Shown: positions 1 through 8,923 of the stretch, in pieces | Layout of the letters: each line of letters starts with the position of its first letter | How positions within the stretch are numbered: position 1 is the stretch's first letter | NCBI RefSeq assembly: GCF_016793485.1 | Contig: NZ_JAEULZ010000003.1 | Coordinates: 186,001-250,000 of the forward strand | Length of the DNA: 64,000 nucleotides | Direction: 5' to 3' | Origin: Mesorhizobium sp. | GTDB taxonomy: Bacteria > Pseudomonadota > Alphaproteobacteria > Rhizobiales > Rhizobiaceae | Position numbers and translations under genes: made by a program | Notes under the pieces: generated by a model | What the model saw: only the letters and a program-made list of their open reading frames with translations | What the model was told of the DNA's origin: nothing | The model's database searches: none

Positions 1-120
1 CGGCTGATTGAGCCGCGCCACCTGCGAAGCGGTGTCCAAATCCTCATCCTGCTGACCGCGCTCGCCCGCGGCGCCAGCTCTGCGCTGGCGCTCATGCGCC
101 CCGGCGGCCCTGCGACTTGA
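1..120 (+). CDS. 3' end of an unidentified plus-strand CDS (partial)
   Basis: Reading frame 1 is open from the window edge to a TGA at 118-120, giving 39 residues that end in LALMRPGGPAT. The piece is rich in Leu, Ala and Arg and has no motif I recognise. A gene entering from the left and ending here would fit the promoter-like sequence that follows at 138, but an open frame this short in GC-rich DNA can also occur by chance. The upstream sequence is needed to name it. Confidence 0.3.
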   Translation, partial: RLIEPRHLRSGVQILILLTALARGASSALALMRPGGPAT

Positions 121-137
121 TAGCAGGCTGTCGATCT

Positions 138-170
138 TTGACACATGGCCGCCGATCTATTGTATAAAAT
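138..170 (+). promoter_or_regulatory. Promoter/operator of the GntR gene
   Basis: TTGACA at 138-143 is a perfect -35 hexamer. TATAAA at 163-168 is a -10-like hexamer, with 19 bases between (slightly long). The -10 lies inside ATTGTATAAAAT (159-170). The same 12-mer occurs at 3274-3285 in the divergent promoter region of the operons this regulator probably controls. FCD-type GntR proteins commonly bind TNGTNNNACNA-like sites; TTGTATAAAAT is an imperfect version. Overlap of the site with the -10 suggests autorepression. Confidence 0.5.
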
Positions 171-187
171 TCCTGCGATTTGCCCTT

Positions 188-919
188 ATGCAAGACGGTG
201 AAATAGTGGCGCCCATCGGCAAGAGCCTGAAGCACAAGACGATTTCGACCGCTGCGGCGGAAGAGATTCGCCGGCGGATTCTCGGAGGCGTATTTCCGCC
301 CGGCTTTCAGTTGCGGCAGGAAGAGCTCGCCAAGGATTTCGGGATCAGCCGCATCCCAATCCGCGAAGCCCTGCTGCTCCTGGAAAACGAAGGCATCGTG
401 AAGATTTCGCCGCATCGCGGTGCGACCGTCGTCAAACTGTCGACCGACGAAATCGAAGAACTGTTCAACATGCGCATTTTGCTCGAACCGTTCCTGTTCG
501 AGCGCTCGGCGCCGCTCCTGACGCCTGCGGACTACGAGGAGCTGAACAGCATCCTGGAGCGCTATGCGGTTTCCATCCACAAGCTCAATATCGCGGTCTG
601 GAACGATCTCAACTCCGAGTTCCACATGCTGCTGTACCAACATGCACGCAGCCCGCGCATGTTGACCACCGTGCAGAATCTCCTGAGCGAATGCGACCGT
701 CATACGCGAATACAATTGAGCAACATCGCGGGCGACCGCGAACGGGCCGTCCGCGAGCATGTGGAACTGGTCAGGCTCTGCGAGGCCGGAAAGTTTGCGG
801 AAGGCGCAAAATTGCTGCGCGAACACATCGACCACATCCGCGTCGGCCTGCTCGAACTCCTGAACGCGAGCCATGACGAGGCCAAGACGAGCGGTATGAC
901 CAGGCCGGCGAAGCAGTAG
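188..919 (+). CDS. GntR-family transcriptional regulator (FCD domain)
   Basis: A 243-residue DNA-binding regulator. Residues about 15-80 form the GntR winged helix (AEEIRRRILGG, then LAKDFGISRIPIREAL and a GATVV wing). Residues about 90-225 are the helical FCD ligand-binding domain, whose members bind small carboxylates, often with a metal. It lies alone on the plus strand before two minus-strand enzyme genes and shares an upstream 12-mer with the divergent promoter at 3.27 kb, so it probably controls 952-11626. In Sinorhizobium the hydroxyproline genes are controlled by a GntR protein (HypR), which would fit the neighbours, but the ligand is not readable from sequence. The ATG at 188 gives a normal length for the family. 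Confidence 0.85.
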   Translation: MQDGEIVAPIGKSLKHKTISTAAAEEIRRRILGGVFPPGFQLRQEELAKDFGISRIPIREALLLLENEGIVKISPHRGATVVKLSTDEIEELFNMRILLEPFLFERSAPLLTPADYEELNSILERYAVSIHKLNIAVWNDLNSEFHMLLYQHARSPRMLTTVQNLLSECDRHTRIQLSNIAGDRERAVREHVELVRLCEAGKFAEGAKLLREHIDHIRVGLLELLNASHDEAKTSGMTRPAKQ

Positions 920-951
920 CGCCGCAATAGCCACGGACGCCCGAGAAATCC

Positions 952-2055
952 CTATGCGATGGTGAACAGAGGCGAGCCCAGCCTGTCGACGTCGATCTCG
1001 ATGCCGAGGCCGGGTCCCTTTGGCGCAGAACCGAAGCCGTTTTCCGAGCGCGGCAGATACCCCGCGAGATGACCGTCGGTCCAATCGTTGAAGAACGGCG
1101 TCATCAGGAGCGATTCCGGCCGGGTGGTCGCCGCGACATGGCTGGTCGCCGCAGTGATGATGTCGCCGCCCCACATGTCTTCGACGGATACTGCAAGGTT
1201 GAGTTCCTGCATCAGGTCGCGAATTTTGACCGTATTGGTGAGGCCGCCCAGCTTGCCGAACTTCAGGTTTATGGAAACCGCGTTCGCCTCGTATTTGGCG
1301 CGATAGACCTCGTCCTGGTTGACGATGGATTCATCGAGAACCAGCGGCAAGGCCGAACCGCGATGCGCCAGTATGCAGTCAATCGTCGAACGGCAGGGTT
1401 GTTCGACATAGACCGGGAAGCCTGCCAACCCCTGGATGGCCAGTTTCGCCGAGGCCAGAGACCAGCCGCCGTTGGAATCCGCAACGATGATCGTCTGATC
1501 GTTCCCGGCGTTCACGCTTGCCTTCGTCCGCGCGATATCGTCGAAGGGATTGTTACCGACCTTTAGCTGGAAGCGATTGATGCCCGCCGCACGGCGCGCT
1601 TTGACGAACTCGCCCATGGCTTCCGGGCGGTCGAGCGGCACGGCTTCGTAGATCGGAAACCGTTCGTTGATGACGCCGCCGATAAGTGCCGAGATGGGCA
1701 GGCCGAGCGATTTTCCAAAAATGTCCCAGCAGGCGATGTCGATCGCGCTTTTGGCGAACTCCTGTCCCATCAGAGTCGCGTTCATTATACGGTTGACCTT
1801 GGAGAGGTTCCTGGGATCGGCACCGAGCAAAGCCAGCGCCAGATCCTTGAGAGCGGTGCGGATGCCTGCCGGAAAGGTCGGGAGATAGGTTTTGCCGAGC
1901 GTGGTGACCTCGCCCCAGCCCTCGATACCCTCGTCGGTGCGGACGCGGACGACCGTTCCATCCTCGGTCGCAGCCACGCGGTCGCCCGACATCACATAGG
2001 TGCCGTGCGCATAGCCCACCGTGTACCTGAAAACGTCAACGCCAATGATTTTCAT
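952..2055 (-). CDS. Enolase-superfamily enzyme, cis-3-hydroxy-L-proline dehydratase-like
   Basis: A 367-residue mandelate racemase/muconate lactonizing type enzyme: N-terminal capping domain, then a modified TIM barrel. Visible active-site positions are FQLKVG with Lys165 on the second strand (the usual first Lys of KxK is Gln163), metal ligands Asp193 (VADSN), Glu218 (YVEQP) and Asp241 (LDES), and Lys265 (NLKFGKLGG). FQLKVG together with the conserved core SAIDIACWDI recalls the enolase-superfamily cis-3-hydroxy-L-proline dehydratases, which give delta1-pyrroline-2-carboxylate. The next gene upstream looks like the reductase for that product, which supports this reading. Epimerase or sugar-acid dehydratase activity remains possible. 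It ends 33 bp from the convergent GntR gene. Confidence 0.65.
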   Translation of the reverse strand: MKIIGVDVFRYTVGYAHGTYVMSGDRVAATEDGTVVRVRTDEGIEGWGEVTTLGKTYLPTFPAGIRTALKDLALALLGADPRNLSKVNRIMNATLMGQEFAKSAIDIACWDIFGKSLGLPISALIGGVINERFPIYEAVPLDRPEAMGEFVKARRAAGINRFQLKVGNNPFDDIARTKASVNAGNDQTIIVADSNGGWSLASAKLAIQGLAGFPVYVEQPCRSTIDCILAHRGSALPLVLDESIVNQDEVYRAKYEANAVSINLKFGKLGGLTNTVKIRDLMQELNLAVSVEDMWGGDIITAATSHVAATTRPESLLMTPFFNDWTDGHLAGYLPRSENGFGSAPKGPGLGIEIDVDRLGSPLFTIA

Positions 2056-2105
2056 TCGTAATTTCCTTTACCTGCGCTGTGTCCACCCAAGCCTGCTCCA
2101 ATCGG

Positions 2106-3242
2106 TCAAAGCGTAAGGGACTTCAGAATCTCGTATTGGGGTCGCGAAACACTGATGCCGTTCAGGCCGGTCCTGACCCGCGCCTCGAAGCGGCGCTGCG
2201 ACGGAAGACGTGCGCCTTGGGCGACAATGTTGTTTAGCAGGCCTTCGGCGCTTTCGAAGTATCGGTCCTTTGCGTCCTTCAAAAACACGTTTGGGCACAG
2301 GGCGATGACGAGTTCTCCGTGAAAGGGAGCGGCGCCGGCGCCATCGTCAAAGTGTTGGGACTGAGCACTGGTCAGGTCGCCGATCAGTGGCCCTGCAATC
2401 AGCTCGATCATGGTCGAGAGCGCCGAACCCTTGTGTCCGCCGAATGTCAGGAGGGCGCCCGACATTGCCGCCGCCGCATCGTTCGTCGGCTTCCCATTTC
2501 GGTCGATCGCCCACCCATCCGGCAGGGGCTCGTTGCGCTGACGGTGGAGCTCGATCTCGCCCCGCGCCACCATGCTCGTTGCGAAATCGAACACATAAGG
2601 ATTGCCCGATGGACGCGGCCAGCCAAAGGCGAAGGGATTGGTACCGAACAGCGGCTTGACGCCTCCGGCAGGCGCCACCCAGCTGTGGCTCGGCGTCATC
2701 GCCATCGAAACCAGTCCATCGGCGCAGAGCGCCTCTACCTCCGGCCAAAGCGCCGTGAAGTGGACACACCTGTTGATCGCCATAGCAGCGATACCATGTT
2801 TCCTTGCCTTCTCGGCCAGACGAGGACGCCCGAGATTGAACGCCAGCGGGGAGAACCCGCTGTCGGCATCAACTCGCACGATGGCGGTGTCGTCCACGCT
2901 CACCGATGGCCGGGCGTCCAGCTTGACCTTGCCGGATTTCATGGTCCGGACAAGGCCGGCCAACCTGTAGACGCCATGCGACGGGCACTCGCCGCGTTCC
3001 GCCGCCACGATGAGCTCCGTCAAGGCTGTTGCTTGCTCTTGCGCCAGACCGTGATGGCGCAGGATGCTCAGCGTCAGCTTCGTGATCTCAGCTTCGGACA
3101 GGATGAGGCTGTCGTCAGGCACTTCTTCCCGTGGCGAGGCGATGGTCGCCACCAGCATGGTCTGCGCTTGCTGCATTGCTCTTGTCACGCGGCTGCGGCC
3201 TGCATGTTTACCCGGTCCAGAAACACCGTTTTGCGTTCGCAT
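2106..3242 (-). CDS. Ldh-family reductase, delta1-pyrroline/piperideine-2-carboxylate reductase-like
   Basis: A 378-residue NAD(P)-dependent enzyme of the malate/L-lactate/ureidoglycolate dehydrogenase family (Ldh_2, not the Rossmann LDHs). Family marks are SHGVYRL near the N-terminus, then HFTALWP, PLFGTNPFAFGWP, DFATSMVARGEI and GGHKGSALSTMIELI. GGHKGSAL and the HF-ALWP segment are typical of the imine reductases DpkA/LhpD rather than AllD. It would reduce the cyclic imine made by the adjacent enolase-type dehydratase to proline or pipecolate. The start is uncertain: the first ATG (3242) adds a basic stretch of about 22 residues, and an internal ATG at 3176 would leave more room for the operator at 3274. 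It lies 50 bp upstream of the enolase gene in the same direction. Confidence 0.7.
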   Translation of the reverse strand: MRTQNGVSGPGKHAGRSRVTRAMQQAQTMLVATIASPREEVPDDSLILSEAEITKLTLSILRHHGLAQEQATALTELIVAAERGECPSHGVYRLAGLVRTMKSGKVKLDARPSVSVDDTAIVRVDADSGFSPLAFNLGRPRLAEKARKHGIAAMAINRCVHFTALWPEVEALCADGLVSMAMTPSHSWVAPAGGVKPLFGTNPFAFGWPRPSGNPYVFDFATSMVARGEIELHRQRNEPLPDGWAIDRNGKPTNDAAAAMSGALLTFGGHKGSALSTMIELIAGPLIGDLTSAQSQHFDDGAGAAPFHGELVIALCPNVFLKDAKDRYFESAEGLLNNIVAQGARLPSQRRFEARVRTGLNGISVSRPQYEILKSLTL

Positions 3243-3273
3243 CGAACAAAGCGGTTGCGTTCAAATTTTGTAG

Positions 3274-3285
3274 ATTGTATAAAAT
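3274..3285. promoter_or_regulatory. Operator-like 12-mer in divergent promoter region
   Basis: ATTGTATAAAAT is repeated exactly from 159-170, in front of the GntR gene. Here it lies between the divergent reductase (minus) and binding-protein (plus) genes. It contains a -10-like TATAAA for the plus-strand operon. It is the likely GntR binding site linking the two halves of the cluster. The rest of 3243-3448 is an AT-richer leader in which I see no further structure. Confidence 0.45.
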
Positions 3286-3448
3286 ATGCCAACTGACGGC
3301 GCAACTGAAATCTCCCACCGTCCAAGCTGAGGACGACAGAAGGAGAGCGGACTTCCGGGAAGTCCATGCGCCTGAAGTTGGCGGCTTATGTCGCGACGAG
3401 ATGGGGCCTCTCTCGAGGTGGAACACAAACGCAAAAGGGTTGTAGCCA

Positions 3449-4552
3449 ATGAGCAATTTTTCGAACATCAAGCTGGGTCGCAGGCAGTTCCTGAAGACAT
3501 CGGCTGCCGGCGTCGCCACCTTGGCCGCCCCGGGGCTGATCAGGTCGGCGCGCGCCGCCGGCGAGATCACCATCATCACCTGGGAGACCTATCACGAGGA
3601 TCCGTGGATCGCTGCGTGGACCGAGCAGACAGGCATCAAGGTCAACGTCGTACGCGCCGGCTCCAACGACGAGATTTTCGCGCAGACGCAGTCGGGCGCC
3701 ATCCAGGCCGACGTGCTCTACTTCGATTCCGGCTCCATCCCGCGCTACAAGGACGCCGGGCTGATCGCGCCGATCGACGTGTCCAAGCTGCCGGAAGCCG
3801 CGAACATCACGGCCGGCCTCAAATATGAGGAGCGCAACACTGTCGACGGCAAGCTGTACGGCGTCCCCTACAACTGGGGCACACAGCCACTGATGTACAA
3901 CGCCGACGTGGTGAAGGACGGAACGGATAGCTGGGCGTCGCTCTGGAACCCGGAATATGCAGGCAAGGTCGGCCTCTTCGACGACGCTTACATCACGTTC
4001 CCGATGATCGCGCTTTACGCCGGCGTGAAGGATCCCTTCAACCTCAGCGACGAGGACTTCGAGAAGTGCCGCCAGGCGCTGATCGCGCTGCGTCCGCAGG
4101 TCCGCACCATCGCGCGCGGCTTCAACGACGGCGAGGCGATCTATGCGGCCGGCGATGCCGTGATCGGCTACTGCCAGAACATCTCCATCGTCTTCAACCT
4201 TCAGGCCAAGGGTCTGAACTTCAAGTACAGCTTCCCGAAGGAAGGCACCCCGACCTGGATCGACAACGCGGTGCTGACGCCGCGCGGCGACCGCCCGGAA
4301 GTCTACCAGTTCCTGAACGACAATCTGAAGCTTGACTGGCAGGCGCGCTTCGTCGAGTTCTCCCTCAACAACGGCATCCTGACGCAGGAAGGCGCCGTTA
4401 AGGGCGGCGTCAGCGAAGACATCATGAAGAAGACCAACATCATCGACCAGAACGAAGCCGGCTTCTGGGAGAAGATGGTCGTGTTTGTCGCGCCTGAAAG
4501 CGTCGACCGCCGCGTCCAGATGTGGAACGACTTCAAGTCCGGCACACTCTAG
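3449..4552 (+). CDS. Polyamine-type ABC transporter substrate-binding protein (Tat-exported)
   Basis: A 367-residue periplasmic binding protein of the PotD/PotF type. The N-terminus carries a twin-arginine signal (GRRQFLKTSAAGVATLAAPG, then AXA at about residue 36), followed by the mature start EITIITWETYHEDPW. The Asp/Trp-rich pocket segments YFDSG, NWGTQPLMYN and DDAYITFPM are of the family. It is the first gene of a plus-strand operon with ATPase, fused permease, aldehyde dehydrogenase, GMC flavoprotein and a HypD-like lyase. The ligand is therefore likely a cationic or zwitterionic amino compound such as hydroxyproline, its betaine or a polyamine, rather than necessarily spermidine. Transcription probably starts near the TATAAA at 3279. 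Confidence 0.85.
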   Translation: MSNFSNIKLGRRQFLKTSAAGVATLAAPGLIRSARAAGEITIITWETYHEDPWIAAWTEQTGIKVNVVRAGSNDEIFAQTQSGAIQADVLYFDSGSIPRYKDAGLIAPIDVSKLPEAANITAGLKYEERNTVDGKLYGVPYNWGTQPLMYNADVVKDGTDSWASLWNPEYAGKVGLFDDAYITFPMIALYAGVKDPFNLSDEDFEKCRQALIALRPQVRTIARGFNDGEAIYAAGDAVIGYCQNISIVFNLQAKGLNFKYSFPKEGTPTWIDNAVLTPRGDRPEVYQFLNDNLKLDWQARFVEFSLNNGILTQEGAVKGGVSEDIMKKTNIIDQNEAGFWEKMVVFVAPESVDRRVQMWNDFKSGTL

Positions 4553-4578
4553 GTCCGGCACTGCGGGAGTTCGATGGC

Positions 4579-5658
4579 ATGACAGCGTCCGGTGAGCCTA
4601 TCATCAGATTCCAGAATGTGGTGAAACACTATCCTGGGTCTGCTGCGCCGGCGCTCGATGTGTCGGACTTCCGCATCGACAAGGGCGAGTTCTTCTCCAT
4701 CCTCGGCCCCAGCGGGTCGGGAAAGACGACCGCGCTGCGCCTGATCGCAGGTTTTGAACAGGCAGACAGCGGCCGCATATTCCTTGGCGACGAAGACGTC
4801 ACGGATGTCCCGCCCTACCGGCGGGACATCAATACCGTTTTCCAGTCCTATGCCCTCTTTCCGCACATGTCGCTCGCCGAGAACGTCGCCTATCCGCTGC
4901 GGATGGCGGGCGTTGAAAAGGCAGAGCGACGGCGTCGCGTCGGCGAGGCGCTCGATATGGTCGCGATGGACAAGATGCCCGACCGCCTGCCCCATCAGGT
5001 CAGTGGCGGCCAGAGGCAGCGCGTGGCACTTGCGCGCGCCTTCGTTGGGCGACCGAAAGTGCTCCTCCTCGACGAGCCTCTTTCGGCACTTGATCTCAAC
5101 CTGCGTCAGCAGATGCAGCATGTGCTGGTCGGACTCCAGCGCCAGATCGGCATCACCTTCGTCTATGTAACGCACGACCAGGGCGAGGCCCTGTCGATGT
5201 CCAACCGCGTCGCCGTCATCGACGGCGGAAAGATCCGCCAGCTCGATACGCCGAACGCCATCTATTACGAACCAAGCAGCCGCTTCGTCGCCCAGTTCAT
5301 CGGCAAATCGAACCTTATTCCGGCGCAGGTAGCCGGCGCCGGATCAAATCCGGTCGCGACGGTCTCCGGCGTCAGCTTCCCTTTGCCGAAGGCCACGCGA
5401 AACGGCCAGGTCAATCTCGGCATCCGTTTCGAGTCGCTCGCTGTTACGCGCCCCGAAGAGGCGACGGCCCATCCGGTTTGTCTTCCCGGCAAGGTGTCGG
5501 ACGTGCTGTTCCTCGGGCACACGTGCGAAGTGAAGGTGAAGTGCGCCGGACAGGAGTTCATCGCCTTCGCACAGGCAAGTCGCGACTCGATACTCCGTCA
5601 CGACCAGGACGTCTGCGTCTCATTCAATCCGCAGGACTGCGCGGTCTTCGATGACTGA
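4579..5658 (+). CDS. ABC transporter ATP-binding protein, PotA-like
   Basis: A 359-residue importer ATPase. Walker A is GPSGSGKTT, the signature is VSGGQRQR, Walker B is VLLLDEPLSALD and the H-loop is VTHDQGEA. A TOBE regulatory domain follows from about residue 270. The frame is open back to 4522, inside the binding-protein gene. The ATG at 4579 gives a normal N-terminus and begins 26 bp after that gene. The stop overlaps the fused permease start by 8 bp, implying translational coupling. It powers uptake by the two-domain permease downstream. Confidence 0.9.
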   Translation: MTASGEPIIRFQNVVKHYPGSAAPALDVSDFRIDKGEFFSILGPSGSGKTTALRLIAGFEQADSGRIFLGDEDVTDVPPYRRDINTVFQSYALFPHMSLAENVAYPLRMAGVEKAERRRRVGEALDMVAMDKMPDRLPHQVSGGQRQRVALARAFVGRPKVLLLDEPLSALDLNLRQQMQHVLVGLQRQIGITFVYVTHDQGEALSMSNRVAVIDGGKIRQLDTPNAIYYEPSSRFVAQFIGKSNLIPAQVAGAGSNPVATVSGVSFPLPKATRNGQVNLGIRFESLAVTRPEEATAHPVCLPGKVSDVLFLGHTCEVKVKCAGQEFIAFAQASRDSILRHDQDVCVSFNPQDCAVFDD

Positions 5659-7375
5659 CATCGCGGCGCCGTCGAACATCGATCACGCCAACCGCGCCGG
5701 TTCCTCGCGTGGCCTGCTTCGTTTTGTGCCGCAACTGCCGCTGCTGGCATGGCTGGCGATCCTCGTCGTCCTGCCGAACCTGCTTCTCCTCGGCGTCAGT
5801 TTCCTGAGATCGAACAACGGCGTCATCATCTACGAGCTGACCTTAGAAAACTACGTTCGCGCGTGGCAGTCGTCGGGCGTCTGGGTCCTGCTTGGGCGGA
5901 CCCTGATGACGGCGGCGCTCTCCGCGCTCATCGCGGCTGCAATCGCCTATCCCATGGCCTATTATGCCGCCCGCGTACTGCAGAAGGGCCGGTTCGTCGC
6001 CTTGATTCTGGTGATCATCCCGCTGTGGATCAGCCTGCTGATGCGTGTCTTCGCATGGCGCGTCATCCTCGGCGAGAACGGCGTGCTGAACGCCTTCCTG
6101 CTGCGCATGGGCATCATCTCGGAGCCGAGCGACGCGCTGCTATACAACAGCTTCGCGGTGTTCCTGACCTTCGTCTACGTGTCCATTCCCTTCATCTTCG
6201 TGGCCGTCTACGCGGCCATCGAGCGCATTCCGCAGAGCCTTGTCGATGCCGCAAGCGACTGCGGCGCAAACGGCATGCGCGCCTTCGCCACCGTCATCTG
6301 GCCGCTGTCGCTCTCGGGCATGGCGATCGGCGTCGCGCTGGCCTTCCTCATGGCGGTCGGCGACTATGTCACGCCGTCCATGGTCGGCGGCCTCAACGGC
6401 ACCATGCTCGGCATGGTCATCGCCTCGCAGTTCGGCATTGTCGGAAACTGGCCCTATGGCGCTACGCTCGCGCTGATCCTGCTCATCTCGGTTGCCGTCA
6501 TCCTGTCCATTTTGTTCCGGTTCGCCCGCGTCCCCGGTGTGCTCGTCGGTGAGGGCGGCAGCGGCGTCGCGCTTCGGAACCCACCGAAAACGACGTCCGA
6601 GAGGTTGCGCCGCGTGGCTGCCTTCGCGCTGTTCTGCCTGCCCTACCTCTTTCTCTATGCGCCGCTGATCATCATCGCGATCTTTTCGTTCAACGACTCG
6701 ACCGTGCAGATCTTCCCGCTCACGGGCTTCACCTTCAAATGGTACAGGGAGGTGCTGGACAACGCGGCCCTGCTGGCAGCGCTGAACAGGTCACTCTACG
6801 TCGGCCTTCTCGTGCTGCTGATCTCGATTGTCGCGGGGACCGGTTTCGCCATACTCCTCGCCTACGGCAAAGTCGTGGGTTCGCGGATCACCGAGCAACT
6901 GCTGACGCTTCCGGTGGCCATTCCCGGCGTCGTGCTTGGCATCACGCTCGTGCTGACCTTCCAGCTCCTGTCACTGCCCACGGGCATTCCGCGCATCGTG
7001 CTCGGCCACTGCACCTTCGTCATGCCCGTCATCATGCTGACGGTGCTGAGCCGGCTGAGAAGGCTGGACCCTGCTCTCGTGGAGGCTTCGTCCGATCTCG
7101 GTGCGCGCTACTCCAGCACCATCTGGAACGTGATCCTGCCGCTGGTGCGTGGCTCCATCATCGGCGGCGCGCTGCTCGGCTTCACCCTGTCGGTGGACGA
7201 GGTGGTCGTGTCGCTCTTCCTGACCGGCACGCAGCCCACCCTTCCGGTATGGGTGTGGAACCAGATGCGCTTCGGCTTCACGCCCTCCGTCAATGCAATC
7301 TTCGTGTGTATCGGCGTTTTCTCGATCGTGCTCACGGTCGTTGCACGTCGGTTCCTGCAACCCGAAAAGAACTAG
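5651..7375 (+). CDS. Fused ABC permease (PotB-PotC-like in one polypeptide)
   Basis: A 574-residue inner-membrane protein made of two binding-protein-dependent permease domains in tandem. The first is about residues 25-295, with coupling loop LVDAASDCGANGMRAF. The second is about 315-570, with loop LVEASSDLGARYSSTIW. Each has about six hydrophobic helices. In most polyamine-type importers these are separate PotB and PotC genes; here the linker (ALRNPPKTTSERLRRVAAF) joins them in frame with no stop, so one chain can form the whole translocation channel. Similar fusions are known in iron(III) importers of the FbpB type. Gene order (SBP, ATPase, permease) places it with the polyamine/opine class. 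Confidence 0.88.
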   Translation: MTDIAAPSNIDHANRAGSSRGLLRFVPQLPLLAWLAILVVLPNLLLLGVSFLRSNNGVIIYELTLENYVRAWQSSGVWVLLGRTLMTAALSALIAAAIAYPMAYYAARVLQKGRFVALILVIIPLWISLLMRVFAWRVILGENGVLNAFLLRMGIISEPSDALLYNSFAVFLTFVYVSIPFIFVAVYAAIERIPQSLVDAASDCGANGMRAFATVIWPLSLSGMAIGVALAFLMAVGDYVTPSMVGGLNGTMLGMVIASQFGIVGNWPYGATLALILLISVAVILSILFRFARVPGVLVGEGGSGVALRNPPKTTSERLRRVAAFALFCLPYLFLYAPLIIIAIFSFNDSTVQIFPLTGFTFKWYREVLDNAALLAALNRSLYVGLLVLLISIVAGTGFAILLAYGKVVGSRITEQLLTLPVAIPGVVLGITLVLTFQLLSLPTGIPRIVLGHCTFVMPVIMLTVLSRLRRLDPALVEASSDLGARYSSTIWNVILPLVRGSIIGGALLGFTLSVDEVVVSLFLTGTQPTLPVWVWNQMRFGFTPSVNAIFVCIGVFSIVLTVVARRFLQPEKN

Positions 7376-7422
7376 GTCGGACCATCCCACCCGACCCCGA
7401 CAGACACTGAAAGGAAGCCATC

Positions 7423-8919
7423 ATGGCGGCGAACGCCCCTGACTTCGGTCAGATCGCAAAATCCGTTGAACTCGAGACCAAGGCGTTCATCAACGGCCGC
7501 TTTGTCGACTCCGCGAGCGGCAAGACGTTCGATACGATCAACCCCGCCACAGGCAGGACCATCGCAGCGATTGCTGAGACGGACAAGGAAGACGTGAACC
7601 GCGCCGTATCCGCCGCACGCACCGTCTTCGACAAGGGCGACTGGCGCAACCAGTCACCACGCGACAGGAAAATCGCGCTGCTGAAACTTGCCGACCTCGT
7701 CGAGAAGCATCAGCAGGAACTCGCCGCCATGGAGGCGCTGGACACCGGCAAGCCCGTGCTTGACGCGTTCAACGCCGACCTCCCCGATGCCATTGCGACC
7801 CTGCGCTGGCACGCCGAGGCGATCGACAAGATCTACGACGTGGTGTCGCCGACATCGTCCGACATCGTCTCCATGGTCGTGCGCGACCCGATCGGCGTCG
7901 TCGGCACCGTGATCCCCTGGAACTTCCCGCTCGCCATCACCGCGATGAAGCTCGGGCCGATCCTTGCCGGCGGCAATTCCGTCGTCATCAAGCCGGCTGA
8001 GCAGACGCCGCTGACGGCCCTGAAGCTTGCGCGTCTCGCCGCGGAAGCCGGCATCCCCGACGGCGTCGTCAACGTCCTGCCGGGCTATGGCGAAACGGCG
8101 GGCCAGGCGCTTGGACGACACGCAGATGTCGACTGCCTGAGCTTCACCGGCTCGACCGAAGTCGGCGGCTACTTCCTGAAATACGCAGCCGAATCCAACC
8201 TCAAGCGCGTCCTGCTCGAACTCGGCGGCAAGAGCCCGGTGATCGTCATGGACGACGTCGACGACCTTACGCCTGTCGTCGAGCAGATCGCCTTCGGCAT
8301 CCTTTTCTCGCAGGGCGAGAACTGCAGCGCGGGCTCGCGCCTGCTCGTCCAGAAGAACATGAAGGAACGCCTCCTTGCCGCCGTCCTCGATCACTTCAGG
8401 ACATGGAAGGTCGGCGACCCCTTCGCACCCGATACGCGAGTCGGCGCGCTCATCGAAGAAAAGCATATGGAGCGCGTTCTCGGCTACATCGATGCCGGGA
8501 AGAAGGAAGGCGCGAAGATCGTGCTCGGTGGCAACCGCGTGCTCGAAGAAACCGGCGGCTATTTCGTCGAGCCCACCGTTTTCGACAATGTTCGCAACGA
8601 CATGAAGATCGCGCAGGAAGAAATCTTCGGGCCGGTGCTGTCGACCATCACCTTCGACGACGTGGAAGAAGCCGTCAGCATCGCCAACGACACCAAATAT
8701 GGCCTTGCCGCGCAGCTCTACACCAACAATCTCCACATCGCCCACAAAGTGTCGCGCCAGATCCGCGCGGGAACGGTTTCCGTCAACTGCTTCTCCGAAG
8801 GCGACCAGGCAGTTCCTTTCGGCGGCTACAAGCAGTCCGGTTTCGGTGGGCGCGAAAAGTCGCTACTGGCCCACGACCAGTACCTCCAGTTCAAGACGAT
8901 CTGGATGCAGTTGAGGTAG
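7423..8919 (+). CDS. NAD(P)-dependent aldehyde dehydrogenase
   Basis: A 498-residue member of the ALDH superfamily, closest in look to PuuC/GabD-like enzymes. Catalytic residues are visible: Asn167 in IPWNFPL, Glu266 in LLELGGKSP and nucleophile Cys301 in SQGENCSAG; FTGSTEVGG is the cofactor-loop motif. It has the full family length. It lies 47 bp after the permease and 4 bp before the GMC gene. If the operon handles hydroxyproline, this would be the alpha-ketoglutarate semialdehyde dehydrogenase step after the HypD-like lyase. If it handles an amino alcohol, it would oxidise the aldehyde made by the GMC protein. The sequence alone does not separate these. Confidence 0.88.
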   Translation: MAANAPDFGQIAKSVELETKAFINGRFVDSASGKTFDTINPATGRTIAAIAETDKEDVNRAVSAARTVFDKGDWRNQSPRDRKIALLKLADLVEKHQQELAAMEALDTGKPVLDAFNADLPDAIATLRWHAEAIDKIYDVVSPTSSDIVSMVVRDPIGVVGTVIPWNFPLAITAMKLGPILAGGNSVVIKPAEQTPLTALKLARLAAEAGIPDGVVNVLPGYGETAGQALGRHADVDCLSFTGSTEVGGYFLKYAAESNLKRVLLELGGKSPVIVMDDVDDLTPVVEQIAFGILFSQGENCSAGSRLLVQKNMKERLLAAVLDHFRTWKVGDPFAPDTRVGALIEEKHMERVLGYIDAGKKEGAKIVLGGNRVLEETGGYFVEPTVFDNVRNDMKIAQEEIFGPVLSTITFDDVEEAVSIANDTKYGLAAQLYTNNLHIAHKVSRQIRAGTVSVNCFSEGDQAVPFGGYKQSGFGGREKSLLAHDQYLQFKTIWMQLR

Positions 8920-8923
8920 GCTT

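Noticed and set aside
92-1174. Long minus-strand frame of 360 codons
   Set aside because: It lies opposite the GntR gene and the end of the enolase gene; its translation is Arg/Asp-rich with no motif, a typical GC-rich shadow.
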